From: RUG14223 sp051881075
Lineage (GTDB): Bacteria > Bacillota > Clostridia > Oscillospirales > Acutalibacteraceae
NCBI GenBank assembly: GCA_051881075.1
Contig: JBJEPE010000039.1
Span: 1-15,931 of the forward strand
Length of the DNA stretch: 15,931 nt
Direction: 5' to 3'
Shown here: positions 1 to 5,452 of the stretch, piece by piece
Layout: each line of letters begins with the position of its first letter
Position numbering within the stretch: the first letter of the stretch is position 1
Notes under the pieces: model-generated
The model's input: only the letters and a program-made list of their open reading frames with translations
Database searches by the model: none
Told to the model about the DNA's origin: nothing
Translations under genes and position numbers: made by a program

Positions 1-54
1 AGCGCCACCTTGCCAAGGTGGAGGTAGCGGGTTCGAGCCCCGTCATCCGCTCCA
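1..54 (+). tRNA. tRNA-Gly (anticodon GCC), 5' part outside the window
   Basis: This is the 3' portion of a tRNA. The anticodon arm has stem CCACC/GGTGG around the loop TTGCCAA, which gives anticodon GCC for glycine. The T arm GCGGG-TTCGAGC-CCCGT follows. The 3' acceptor strand CATCCGC, discriminator T and encoded CCA end at 54. The D arm and 5' acceptor strand lie upstream of position 1. Confidence 0.93.
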
Positions 55-55
55 T

Positions 56-81
56 GACGCTTAGGTAATAAGCGTCTTTTT
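56..81 (+). terminator. Hairpin terminator between tRNA-Gly and tRNA-Cys
   Basis: An 8-bp perfect stem GACGCTTA (56-63) / TAAGCGTC (69-76) with a 5-nt loop is followed at once by five T residues. It begins two bases after the tRNA-Gly CCA end, so it may both stop transcription and set up 3' processing. The stem is short, so readthrough into tRNA-Cys is possible. Confidence 0.7.
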
Positions 82-85
82 ATTA

Positions 86-160
86 GGCGTCATAGCCAAG
101 TGGTAAGGCACGAGTCTGCAAAACTCTGATTCCCCAGTTCAAATCTGGGTGACGCCTCCA
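86..160 (+). tRNA. tRNA-Cys (anticodon GCA)
   Basis: Complete cloverleaf of 75 nt. Acceptor stem GGCGTCA (86-92) pairs with TGACGCC (150-156), then discriminator T and encoded CCA (158-160). The D stem is GCC/GGC, the anticodon loop CTGCAAA holds GCA at 118-120, and the T arm is CCCAG-TTCAAAT-CTGGG. The first anticodon-stem pair (111 with 127) is a C-T mismatch; the other four pairs form. Confidence 0.95.
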
Positions 161-161
161 T

Positions 162-195
162 AAAAGCCTGAATGCTTTGGCATTCAGGCTTTTTT
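162..195 (+). terminator. Strong intrinsic terminator after tRNA-Cys
   Basis: A 13-bp perfect stem (162-174 with 181-193) containing the core AGCCTGAATG/CATTCAGGCT, a 6-nt loop CTTTGG, and a T run through 195. It closes the tRNA unit. The following intergenic stretch to 341 holds a CTTTTA triplet repeat (201-218) and no clear promoter. Confidence 0.93.
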
Positions 196-200
196 CTTAA

Positions 201-218
201 CTTTTACTTTTACTTTTA
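201..218 (+). repeat. Three tandem CTTTTA hexamers
   Basis: CTTTTA occurs three times in a row just after the tRNA-Cys terminator, followed by a degenerate CCTTTG. It is a short simple repeat in AT-rich spacer with no evident function. No convincing promoter is visible for the next gene; TTGTTA at 223-228 with an AT-rich stretch near 247 is the best but weak candidate. Confidence 0.6.
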
Positions 219-341
219 CCTTTGTTAAAATACTGTTTGGGATTTTTAAGAAATAAAAAGTAATAGTGAAGTTACATTGCGGCCGTGTTGCAACCGCTTT
301 ACTCGCCGAAAACACGAATAATACCAAGAAGGTGTGCTTTT

Positions 342-866
342 ATGGAAATACTGTTTGAAAACAAATACACACGTGACGAAGAAATGGTTAAGGATATTTA
401 TCGTTATTTCTATTTTCGTAGACCGTTTGCAATCTTTTTGAATGTGCTTTTTGTACTGTACTTTATTTTAGGTGTACTTTACTTTATTCTCGATATTAGT
501 GGTTTGATTGTAACAACCAGTACGTATTGGTTTTTGATTGCTATTCCGCCTATTTGGTATGTATTATTATTATTTCGATATAACATAAATGTCAAAACGG
601 CAATTCAGCGAGATCTAGAAATACACGGAAAACCAATAGAGGTTACTGTTTCTGTTACGGATGAGGTAATCAGGTATAAACAGTCAACCGGTTCTGAGCT
701 TCAATTAAATTATATTGCTATAAAGAAAGTAATTCAAACGAAAAAATACATATATTTACGTTCAAAAACAAATTTGCTTTATCCTTTCAAAAAAGATTCA
801 TTTTCTATTGGCAATGAAAAGGAATTTATAACTTTTTTGAATAATAAAGGTATGAAATTAAAGTAA
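342..866 (+). CDS. YcxB-like membrane protein
   Basis: 174 residues. Two membrane segments (about 28-50 and 60-79) follow a short basic N-terminus. A soluble C-terminal domain (about 95-170) has the pattern typical of YcxB-like proteins: a 'VTDEVIRY' strand, 'GSELQLNYIAIKKV', then 'KKYIYLRSKTNLLYPFKKDSF'. That PH-like cytosolic domain after two helices is the family layout; no enzymatic role is established and none is visible. I place the start at 342 because AAGAAGG (326-332) sits 9 bases upstream. An in-frame GTG at 285 would add 19 residues but has no ribosome site and would give an odd basic extension. The gene is followed by a hairpin terminator and appears monocistronic. Family call is by pattern memory, not a search. 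Confidence 0.82.
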   Translation: MEILFENKYTRDEEMVKDIYRYFYFRRPFAIFLNVLFVLYFILGVLYFILDISGLIVTTSTYWFLIAIPPIWYVLLLFRYNINVKTAIQRDLEIHGKPIEVTVSVTDEVIRYKQSTGSELQLNYIAIKKVIQTKKYIYLRSKTNLLYPFKKDSFSIGNEKEFITFLNNKGMKLK

Positions 867-919
867 GGATGGGAAGATATTGGCTTTAAATCAGTTCCAT
901 TCGTGTGTCTAATTCAAAG

Positions 920-958
920 AATCCCTCAAATCCCTTTTGATTTTTTCGGAGGGATTTT
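920..958 (+). terminator. Probable terminator after the YcxB-like gene
   Basis: AATCCCTC (920-927) can pair with GAGGGATT (949-956). A second AAATCCCT (928-935) can pair instead with AGGGATTT (950-957), giving a tighter loop. Both end in a T-rich tail (955-966). The duplicated 5' arm means two alternative registers of the same hairpin. Confidence 0.65.
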
Positions 959-1049
959 ATTTTTTAATTTAAAAGTATTAATTGGAGCTTTTTATCCATA
1001 GTTGGGTTAAATCCAAAAAAGAATTGAAAAGCTATTTTAGGTGAGAGTT

Positions 1050-1481
1050 ATGAAAATCAAATTATATAATCAAAGATTATCCGCAACCGAATATATAGAT
1101 TTTCTGAAAAGGACAGACCTCGGTTCACAATATCCAAAAGAACGATTTGAACAAAGAATAAAAAAGCTTGTAGAAAATACGTCTATCAGTATAGTTGCAC
1201 GTGACGGTGACAAAGTTGTAGGAGTGGTTTTCGGCATTACCGACTTTGCGTATTGGTTGTTTATAACCGATATAGGCGTTGACAGGGATTACACAGGACG
1301 TGGAATAGGCACAATGCTTATGAGAGAAGCACATAGAGTAGCAGGCGGAGAAGATGATGTCAATGTGTACTTATGTGCAAATGACAATGCAATACCGTTT
1401 TATGAGAAAATCGGGATGAAAAAGTCAACCGAAGTTATGGAATATTGCCATGCTGAGTGGACTGACTTTATTGTTGAATAA
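1050..1481 (+). CDS. GNAT-family N-acetyltransferase
   Basis: 143 residues, the usual length of a single GNAT domain. Motif A, 'DIGVDRDYTGRGIGTMLM' at about 74-91, carries the acetyl-CoA pyrophosphate loop GRGIGT (83-88). Motif B follows at about 112-123 ('DNAIPFYEKIGM') with Tyr118 in the usual general-acid position. The substrate cannot be told; small-molecule amine or protein N-terminal acetylation are both possible. ATG at 1050 is chosen because AGGTGAG (1039-1045) is 5 bases upstream; the in-frame GTG at 1041 lies inside that ribosome site. It is the first of three same-strand genes (gaps 46 and 17 bp) that look co-transcribed. Confidence 0.88.
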   Translation: MKIKLYNQRLSATEYIDFLKRTDLGSQYPKERFEQRIKKLVENTSISIVARDGDKVVGVVFGITDFAYWLFITDIGVDRDYTGRGIGTMLMREAHRVAGGEDDVNVYLCANDNAIPFYEKIGMKKSTEVMEYCHAEWTDFIVE

Positions 1482-1527
1482 ATATTGACTGTTGTGTTTT
1501 AATTTATTTGTACGGAGTGAAAAGGCA

Positions 1528-1779
1528 TTGAAAAAAGTCAGACTAACTATAACCGAAAGTAACTGTAGAAACGGATATTTTGAAAAAGGTGAGGAATATA
1601 TTGTAGAAGATTTATGCCCGCCGCTATGCCATGAATTATGGAATACAATATATCCTATGGTATATTCATTACAGAACGGTGCGGTACTGGATTACGGTGA
1701 CTGTAAGGCTAAAATGTTTGATGCAAAATGTCCTGACATGGGCAGAGTAAGCATACATGGTGAAGTAATTGAAGAGTAA
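1528..1779 (+). CDS. TIGR04076-type small protein
   Basis: 83 residues, start TTG at 1528 preceded by CGGAG (1513-1517) at 10 bases. An in-frame ATG at 1492 would add 12 residues but has no ribosome site. The pattern is N-terminal 'KKVRLTITES', a 'KGEEYIVEDLCPP' segment, then 'WNTIYPMVYSLQNGA' and a late 'CPDMGRVSIHGEVIEE'. This resembles the uncharacterised TIGR04076 family, which is about this length. Five cysteines (13, 30, 34, 59, 68) are notable; metal binding is only a guess. It is followed 17 bp later by a second GNAT gene, and the three genes probably form one transcript. No reaction is known for the family as far as I recall. Confidence 0.75.
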   Translation: MKKVRLTITESNCRNGYFEKGEEYIVEDLCPPLCHELWNTIYPMVYSLQNGAVLDYGDCKAKMFDAKCPDMGRVSIHGEVIEE

Positions 1780-1796
1780 ATCGGAGAGTGTAGAAC

Positions 1797-2240
1797 ATGG
1801 TTAGCATAGGCACAAGAGATGATATAGAATCATGGATGGCTCTTGTAAAGGATGTCAGCCCAATTTTTCCCGGACTTGAAACAGATGAATTAATTGCAGA
1901 ACACAGGAATATAGTTTTGAGATTTATGGAGCGTGGCAGAGCTTTATGTGTTAAAGACGGTGAACGTGTTGTAGGAGTTATTTTGTTCTCAGTTGAGTCT
2001 AATATGATTTGCTTCTTGGCTGTTTCATCTGAGTATCGCAGAAAAGGCGTTGCAAGCGAATTGCTTACCGCTGCACTTAATAATCTTGACAGGACAAAAG
2101 CGATTACAGTATCTACCTTTCGTGAAGAGGACGAAAGGGGAAAGGCTCCCAGAGCGTTGTATAAGAAATTCGGTTTTACACCTATTGAGCCTATCATTGA
2201 TTTTGAATCTCCCGACCAAGTATTTATCTTGAAACCGTAA
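1797..2240 (+). CDS. GNAT-family N-acetyltransferase, second copy
   Basis: 147 residues. The acetyl-CoA binding motif A is 'FLAVSSEYRRKGVASELL' (about 73-90) with RRKGVA (81-86). Motif B is 'APRALYKKFGF' (117-127) with Tyr122. The N-terminal part 'IESWMALVKDVSPIFPGLET' (10-29) is typical of a Clostridia GNAT subgroup of unknown substrate. It is not a recent duplicate of the GNAT at 1050: outside the motifs the two differ throughout. ATG at 1797 has CGGAGAG (1782-1788) 8 bases upstream. No clear hairpin terminator follows; the next clear signals are the repeats and promoter at 2284-2349. Confidence 0.88.
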   Translation: MVSIGTRDDIESWMALVKDVSPIFPGLETDELIAEHRNIVLRFMERGRALCVKDGERVVGVILFSVESNMICFLAVSSEYRRKGVASELLTAALNNLDRTKAITVSTFREEDERGKAPRALYKKFGFTPIEPIIDFESPDQVFILKP

Positions 2241-2283
2241 TGATTAAAGAAAACCATATTTAGCAATTTGTGTTTTGACCGTG

Positions 2284-2334
2284 AATTTTACATAATTAAA
2301 ATTTAATTTTACACTGTAACTTGAAAATTTTACA
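2284..2334 (+). repeat. Three AATTTTACA direct repeats at exact 21-bp spacing
   Basis: AATTTTACA is found at 2284-2292, 2305-2313 and 2326-2334. Start-to-start distance is 21 bp both times, two turns of B-DNA, so all three lie on one face of the helix. The spacers between copies are not conserved. The third copy overlaps the -35 end and spacer of the promoter at 2321-2349; the first two sit near -70 and -50. They could be iterated operator sites, an UP element or phased curved DNA. Confidence 0.85.
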
Positions 2335-2349
2335 AATATATGATATAAT
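2321..2349 (+). promoter_or_regulatory. Sigma-A-type promoter of the riboswitch gene
   Basis: TTGAAA (2321-2326), 17-bp spacer, TATAAT (2344-2349). Start of transcription is expected near 2356, exactly at the first bases of the riboswitch P1 helix. This fit supports both calls. Confidence 0.9.
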
Positions 2350-2356
2350 AAAACCA

Positions 2357-2442
2357 ACCTATAAAGAGTGCGAACAGGGACAGCCCCTAAGACCGCACAG
2401 CAACCTGCTATATTGTAAGGTGCTAAAGGCTGAACGATGGGT
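2357..2442 (+). ncRNA. SAM-clan riboswitch aptamer, compact form without P4
   Basis: The core matches S-box (SAM-I) aptamers. P1 is ACCTAT (2357-2362) with ATGGGT (2437-2442). The joining AAAGAG follows. P2 is GTGCG (2368-2372) with CGCAC (2394-2398), enclosing the AGGGAC...GCCC...GA kink-turn-like loop. P3 carries the signature GCAACC (2400-2405) opposite AGGTGC (2418-2423). A pseudoknot CAGCC (2381-2385) with GGCTG (2428-2432) is possible. The usual P4 hairpin between P3 and P1 is missing, as in SAM-IV or SAM-I/IV relatives, so the subclass is open. The 3' strand of P1 (copy 1 of GATGGGTGC, 2436-2444) can alternatively pair with 2465-2473, which gives a classic OFF switch. SAM as ligand is inferred from the core and not proven. 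Confidence 0.82.
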
Positions 2443-2462
2443 GCATTATTTATAGCTTTATC

Positions 2463-2492
2463 AAGCATCCGTCTGACGATGGGTGCTTTTTT
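2463..2492 (+). terminator. Riboswitch expression platform: terminator with competing antiterminator
   Basis: AAGCATCCGTC (2463-2473) pairs with GATGGGTGCTT (2478-2488) around the loop TGAC, and a T run ends at 2492. The 3' arm repeats GATGGGTGC, also present at 2436-2444 inside the aptamer. Either copy can pair with the 5' arm. If P1 forms, copy 1 is sequestered and the terminator folds; if not, copy 1 forms an antiterminator. Confidence 0.88.
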
Positions 2493-2536
2493 GTTTTCTC
2501 TTTTTAGGTAAATATTTTAAAAAGGAGTGCGTAAAA

Positions 2537-2839
2537 ATGCGTACAATAAGTAACTTAATTGAAGAAAACGAAAAGAGGGTTTATGTTTACCTTGCGGATG
2601 AGAAAACAAGTGATGCTTTTATATGCGATGCAGAGCGAGAGGGCATTTGCTTCTGTGACGGTGTAAAGCTTACAGAAAGACCTAAAGATAACTTATATGC
2701 CCTAAATAAAGACAAAACGGTCAATTTTATCGGATATATAGGGCGTGTAGCGTTTCAATGTAATGCAGACTGTATAGTACGGATAGATTATAAAAAATAT
2801 ATTAATGGTAAAAGTGATTATTTGTATCGTCAGCCTTAG
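2537..2839 (+). CDS. Unrecognised 100-residue protein under riboswitch control
   Basis: I do not recognise a characterised family. The protein is soluble by inspection: no signal peptide and no membrane segment. It starts 'MRTISNLIEENEKRVYVYLADE', then an alpha/beta-looking 'DAFICDAEREGICFCDGVKLTE', a middle 'LYALNKDKTVNFIGYIGRVAF' and a C-terminal 'IVRIDYKKY'. Five cysteines (30, 38, 40, 75, 79) include a CxC and a CxxxC. ATG at 2537 has AAGGAG (2522-2527) 9 bases upstream; an in-frame ATG at 2483 lies in the riboswitch terminator and is rejected. It is the only gene between the riboswitch and the next promoter at 2878, so it is the sole evident target. A role in methionine, SAM or sulfur metabolism is only inferred from that control. 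Confidence 0.8.
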   Translation: MRTISNLIEENEKRVYVYLADEKTSDAFICDAEREGICFCDGVKLTERPKDNLYALNKDKTVNFIGYIGRVAFQCNADCIVRIDYKKYINGKSDYLYRQP

Positions 2840-2855
2840 TATGTAAAAAAGCATT

Positions 2856-2897
2856 ATATTACAAAATTATCATAAATTTGACAAAATGAACCTTTAT
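2856..2897 (+). repeat. Promoter-region repeat, copy 1
   Basis: A 42-bp segment resembling 3845-3888. Both begin ATATTAC, and both end with the pattern AATTTGACnAAATnAACCTTTAT, where n differs between copies. This copy carries the TTGACA of the PAP2-gene promoter. The two copies flank the PAP2 gene in direct orientation. Confidence 0.65.
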
Positions 2898-2907
2898 GTG
2901 ATACAAT
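2878..2907 (+). promoter_or_regulatory. Promoter of the PAP2-family gene
   Basis: TTGACA (2878-2883), 18-bp spacer, TACAAT (2902-2907). Transcription should start near 2914, leaving a leader of about 73 nt with no obvious structure before the start codon at 2987. Confidence 0.8.
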
Positions 2908-2986
2908 TGATAGGTCACAGTAACTTGATATTTTTGTAGAATATGACATAGTAAAGTCGATAGTATGATTAGAGGTGATTATTTCT

Positions 2987-3685
2987 ATGATACGAAGAAC
3001 GTATCGCAGAATTATTCCAATCCATGCAATTTTTCCGTTGCATCTGACCCTTATTAGTTTTCTTATTTCCTATTATGGCTCTAAGTTTTTTAATTTTCTG
3101 TCTAGTCCGCAGAAGATGCTGGATATGACCACCGCCTGGGATAAGCTGTTCCCTTTCTGTCCTGAATGGGCGATTATCTATATAGGTGCATTTTTCTTTT
3201 GGATGTATCAGTATACCATGATTGCACGCGAAAGCCCGGAAAAGGCATGTAAACTAGCGACGGCTGATTTTACTGCAAAAATTATTTGTTTTTGTTTTTT
3301 CATTTTTATGCCTACTACAAATGTCAGACCAAACGTAGATGGTGATGGGTTTATTTTAGGCTTTATGCGCCTTATCTATTTGATTGATTCTCCTAATAAT
3401 CTTTTTCCGTCCATGCATTGTTTTGTGTCATGGCTCGGTACGCGCTATATGTATGAATGTAAGCTCATAAAGCATCGATTTTTGATCTGTACTCTATGCA
3501 CAGTAGGTACGATTTTGGTGTTTGTTTCCACTCTGCTTGTCCGCCAACACGTAATTTTAGACGTGATTTCCGGAGTCGCAGTTGCAGAAATCGGATATCT
3601 TATAGCACGCTTTACAAAACTGCCGCAGGTGATTTCAGCTCTCAACGAAAGGTTCATGAAAACAAGTTTTTGTAGGTCGATTTGA
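2987..3685 (+). CDS. PAP2-family membrane phosphatase or phosphotransferase, Aur1-like
   Basis: 232 residues with about five or six hydrophobic segments (near 14-31, 61-80, 98-110, 140-153, 166-182, 190-208). The three PAP2 signature blocks are visible: 'TNVRP' (111-115), 'FPSMHC' (140-145, PSxH), and 'STLLVRQHVILD' (181-192) with His188 and Asp192. In block three the usual Ser-Arg is Ser-Thr, a feature I associate with the Aur1/inositolphosphotransferase-like branch. The family removes or transfers phosphate from lipids at the outer membrane face. Candidate substrates are phosphatidate, prenyl diphosphate or a phospholipid head group, which the sequence cannot settle. ATG at 2987 has AGAGGTGA (2971-2978) 8 bases upstream; an in-frame GTG at 2975 lies inside that site. 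It has its own promoter and terminator. Confidence 0.87.
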   Translation: MIRRTYRRIIPIHAIFPLHLTLISFLISYYGSKFFNFLSSPQKMLDMTTAWDKLFPFCPEWAIIYIGAFFFWMYQYTMIARESPEKACKLATADFTAKIICFCFFIFMPTTNVRPNVDGDGFILGFMRLIYLIDSPNNLFPSMHCFVSWLGTRYMYECKLIKHRFLICTLCTVGTILVFVSTLLVRQHVILDVISGVAVAEIGYLIARFTKLPQVISALNERFMKTSFCRSI

Positions 3686-3710
3686 TCTTTAGAATAAATT
3701 AAATCATGTT

Positions 3711-3780
3711 TGAATTGCACCCCACTTATTAGATAGTATATTATAACTGTCTAATAAATTGGGTGCATTTCAGTTTTTTT
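3711..3780 (+). terminator. Long imperfect hairpin terminator after the PAP2 gene
   Basis: Outer arms 3711-3722 and 3761-3772 pair with one T-T mismatch (core TGCACCC/GGGTGCA). After two mismatched positions, the inner arms TTATTAGA (3726-3733) and TCTAATAA (3750-3757) pair, then AG/CT. Seven T residues follow (3774-3780). The stem is unusually long for a terminator. Confidence 0.85.
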
Positions 3781-3891
3781 CCTTTGGCCGTACCTTCTGT
3801 GACGGTTAGCCACTTATTATCGAATGTAGCGATAAAACATCTTTATATTACGAAAGTATTAAAAAAATTTGACCAAATAAACCTTTATACC
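3781..3891. other. Non-coding spacer upstream of gltX
   Basis: I see no gene here. A small hairpin TTATCG/CGATAA lies around 3816-3834, and a weak CCGT/ACGG pairing around 3787-3806. Neither has a T run. No T-box leader motif (AGGGTGG-type box) is present, although an aminoacyl-tRNA synthetase gene follows. Confidence 0.6.
3845..3888 (+). repeat. Promoter-region repeat, copy 2
   Basis: Counterpart of 2856-2897, about 80 percent identical by eye with a 2-nt gap. Here TTGACA has become TTGACC and no good -10 sits at the right distance; the likely gltX promoter lies just downstream instead. Confidence 0.65.
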
Positions 3892-3920
3892 TTGAATTTT
3901 TACGCTGTATATGGTATTAT
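3892..3920 (+). promoter_or_regulatory. Promoter of the gltX-glnS operon
   Basis: TTGAAT (3892-3897), 17-bp spacer, TATTAT (3915-3920). Transcription would start near 3927, giving a short leader of about 54 nt before gltX. Confidence 0.72.
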
Positions 3921-3980
3921 TTCTTCATATATGTTATTTTAGTATTAGTTGTAATTTACTCAACTGAAAGGATTGATAAA

Positions 3981-5432
3981 ATGTCTGATACAGTTCGCAC
4001 AAGATATGCGCCAAGCCCGACAGGATATATGCACGTGGGCAATTTAAGAACCGCACTTTATGAATATTTGGTTGCAAAGCATCAAAACGGAAAGTTTATT
4101 TTAAGAATAGAGGATACAGACCAAGAACGACTGGTTGAAGGCGCAGTAGATGTTATTTATAATACCCTTAAAATTGCAGGCCTAGAGCATGACGAGGGTC
4201 CTGATCTCGGTGGCGATTTCGGTCCGTATGTTCAAAGCGAGCGCAAAGATATGTACCTGCCGTATGCTAAACAGCTTATAGATATGGATAAGGCTTATTA
4301 TTGCTTTTGCTCTAAAGAAAGATTAGAGTCATTAAGAGAAAATGACGAGTTTTCAAGCGGCTATGACAGACATTGCCGTAATCTGCCTAAGGAGGAGGTT
4401 GAGCGTCTTTTAAGCAGCGGTACACCGTATGTAATAAGACAAAAAATGCCGCTTGAGGGCTCAACGACCTTTGAAGATGCTGTTTTCGGTTCAATAACCG
4501 TTGAAAATTCCGAACTTCAGGATCAAATATTAATCAAGGCAGACGGATACCCGACGTATAACTTTGCAAATGTTATTGATGACCATACAATGGGTATAAC
4601 ACACGTGGTAAGAGGATGCGAGTATCTTTCTTCAACACCTAAATATAACCTCTTATATGAGGCATTCGGATGGGAGATACCCACATATATACATCTGCCG
4701 CTTATTATGGGCAAAAACGAGGACGGCTCGGTTTCCAAGCTTTCAAAAAGGCACGGTGCTACAGGCTTTGAGGATCTTCTCAAGGAGGGATATCTGCCGG
4801 AGGCTATCATAAATTATATTGCATTGCTCGGCTGGTGTCCTAAAGAGAACAGAGAGATATTTACTCTTAAAGAGCTTTGTGAGCATTTTGACATAAGCGG
4901 CATCAGCAAGTCACCGGCAGTATTTGATTATGATAAGCTTGCATGGTTCAACGCAGAATATATACGTGCAATGCCGCTTGAAAAGTTTACCGAGATTGCC
5001 ACACCGTACTTTAAGCAGGCAATGCCTGATAAAGAGTTGGATTGGATCAAGGTTGCTTCTATATTACAACAAAGAGTTACTCAGCTTACGCAAATTCCGT
5101 CAATGATACAATTCTTATATAAATTGCCTGAGTATGACAAGGAGCTTTTCGTGAATAAAAAGAGTAAAACTACTCTTGAAAATTCACCTGAAATGCTAAA
5201 GCTTGTTATCAGCGGACTTGAAAAACTTCCTGTTTGGGATAACCAAAGCATACACGATTGTCTTATTCAGATAGCACAGGATAACGGGCTTAAAAACGGC
5301 ACTGTTATGTGGCCTGCCAGAATAGCGGCATCAGGTCAAAGCGTTACCCCCGGCGGTGCTGTTGAGATACTTGATATTCTTGGCAGAGAAGAGGCGCTTG
5401 CAAGACTTAACAAGGGCTTGCTTAAATTTTAA
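3981..5432 (+). CDS. gltX: Glutamyl-tRNA synthetase
   Basis: 483 residues, normal bacterial GluRS length. Class I signatures are present: 'YAPSPTGYMHVGNLRTAL' with the HIGH-type motif HVGN (18-21), and the KMSKS-type loop KLSKR (253-257). 'LRIEDTDQER' (41-50) is the usual glutamate-site segment. Cysteines 108, 110 and 132 lie where the zinc knuckle of some GluRS enzymes sits. The C-terminal third is the helical anticodon-binding region. The enzyme charges tRNA-Glu with glutamate in the cytosol. The ribosome site AAAGGA (about 3966-3971) is 9 bases before ATG. glnS follows after 20 bp, so the two are almost certainly one operon. Since a GlnRS is encoded next door, this GluRS need not mischarge tRNA-Gln. 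Confidence 0.97.
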   Translation: MSDTVRTRYAPSPTGYMHVGNLRTALYEYLVAKHQNGKFILRIEDTDQERLVEGAVDVIYNTLKIAGLEHDEGPDLGGDFGPYVQSERKDMYLPYAKQLIDMDKAYYCFCSKERLESLRENDEFSSGYDRHCRNLPKEEVERLLSSGTPYVIRQKMPLEGSTTFEDAVFGSITVENSELQDQILIKADGYPTYNFANVIDDHTMGITHVVRGCEYLSSTPKYNLLYEAFGWEIPTYIHLPLIMGKNEDGSVSKLSKRHGATGFEDLLKEGYLPEAIINYIALLGWCPKENREIFTLKELCEHFDISGISKSPAVFDYDKLAWFNAEYIRAMPLEKFTEIATPYFKQAMPDKELDWIKVASILQQRVTQLTQIPSMIQFLYKLPEYDKELFVNKKSKTTLENSPEMLKLVISGLEKLPVWDNQSIHDCLIQIAQDNGLKNGTVMWPARIAASGQSVTPGGAVEILDILGREEALARLNKGLLKF

Positions 5433-5452
5433 TTTCGGAGGATAAATCGAAT

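Noticed and set aside
281..296. Shared GGC[C/T]GTGTTGCAAC before the YcxB-like gene and the minus-strand gene at 7557
   Set aside because: A 14-mer with one mismatch is expected many times by chance in 16 kb on both strands, and its distance to the start differs in the two genes.
1709..2266. 185-codon minus-strand frame
   Set aside because: It lies antisense to the second GNAT gene, which has clear motifs and a ribosome site; the minus product shows no domain.
2341..2460. Cobalamin, THF, TPP, ZTP or c-di-GMP riboswitch as the identity of the leader
   Set aside because: None of their conserved boxes is present (no GCCACTG B12 box, no GEMM core, no thi-box). The GCAACC/AGGTGC core and AAAGAG joint fit the SAM clan.
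3708..3775. MITE or insertion remnant at the long inverted repeat after the PAP2 gene
   Set aside because: The flanking GTT/GTT could be a target duplication, but the 3' arm runs into seven T residues in the exact position of a terminator and no second copy occurs in the window.
3781..3980. T-box leader upstream of gltX
   Set aside because: There is no AGGGTGG-type T-box and no specifier-like stem, and the mapped promoter leaves only about 54 nt of leader.
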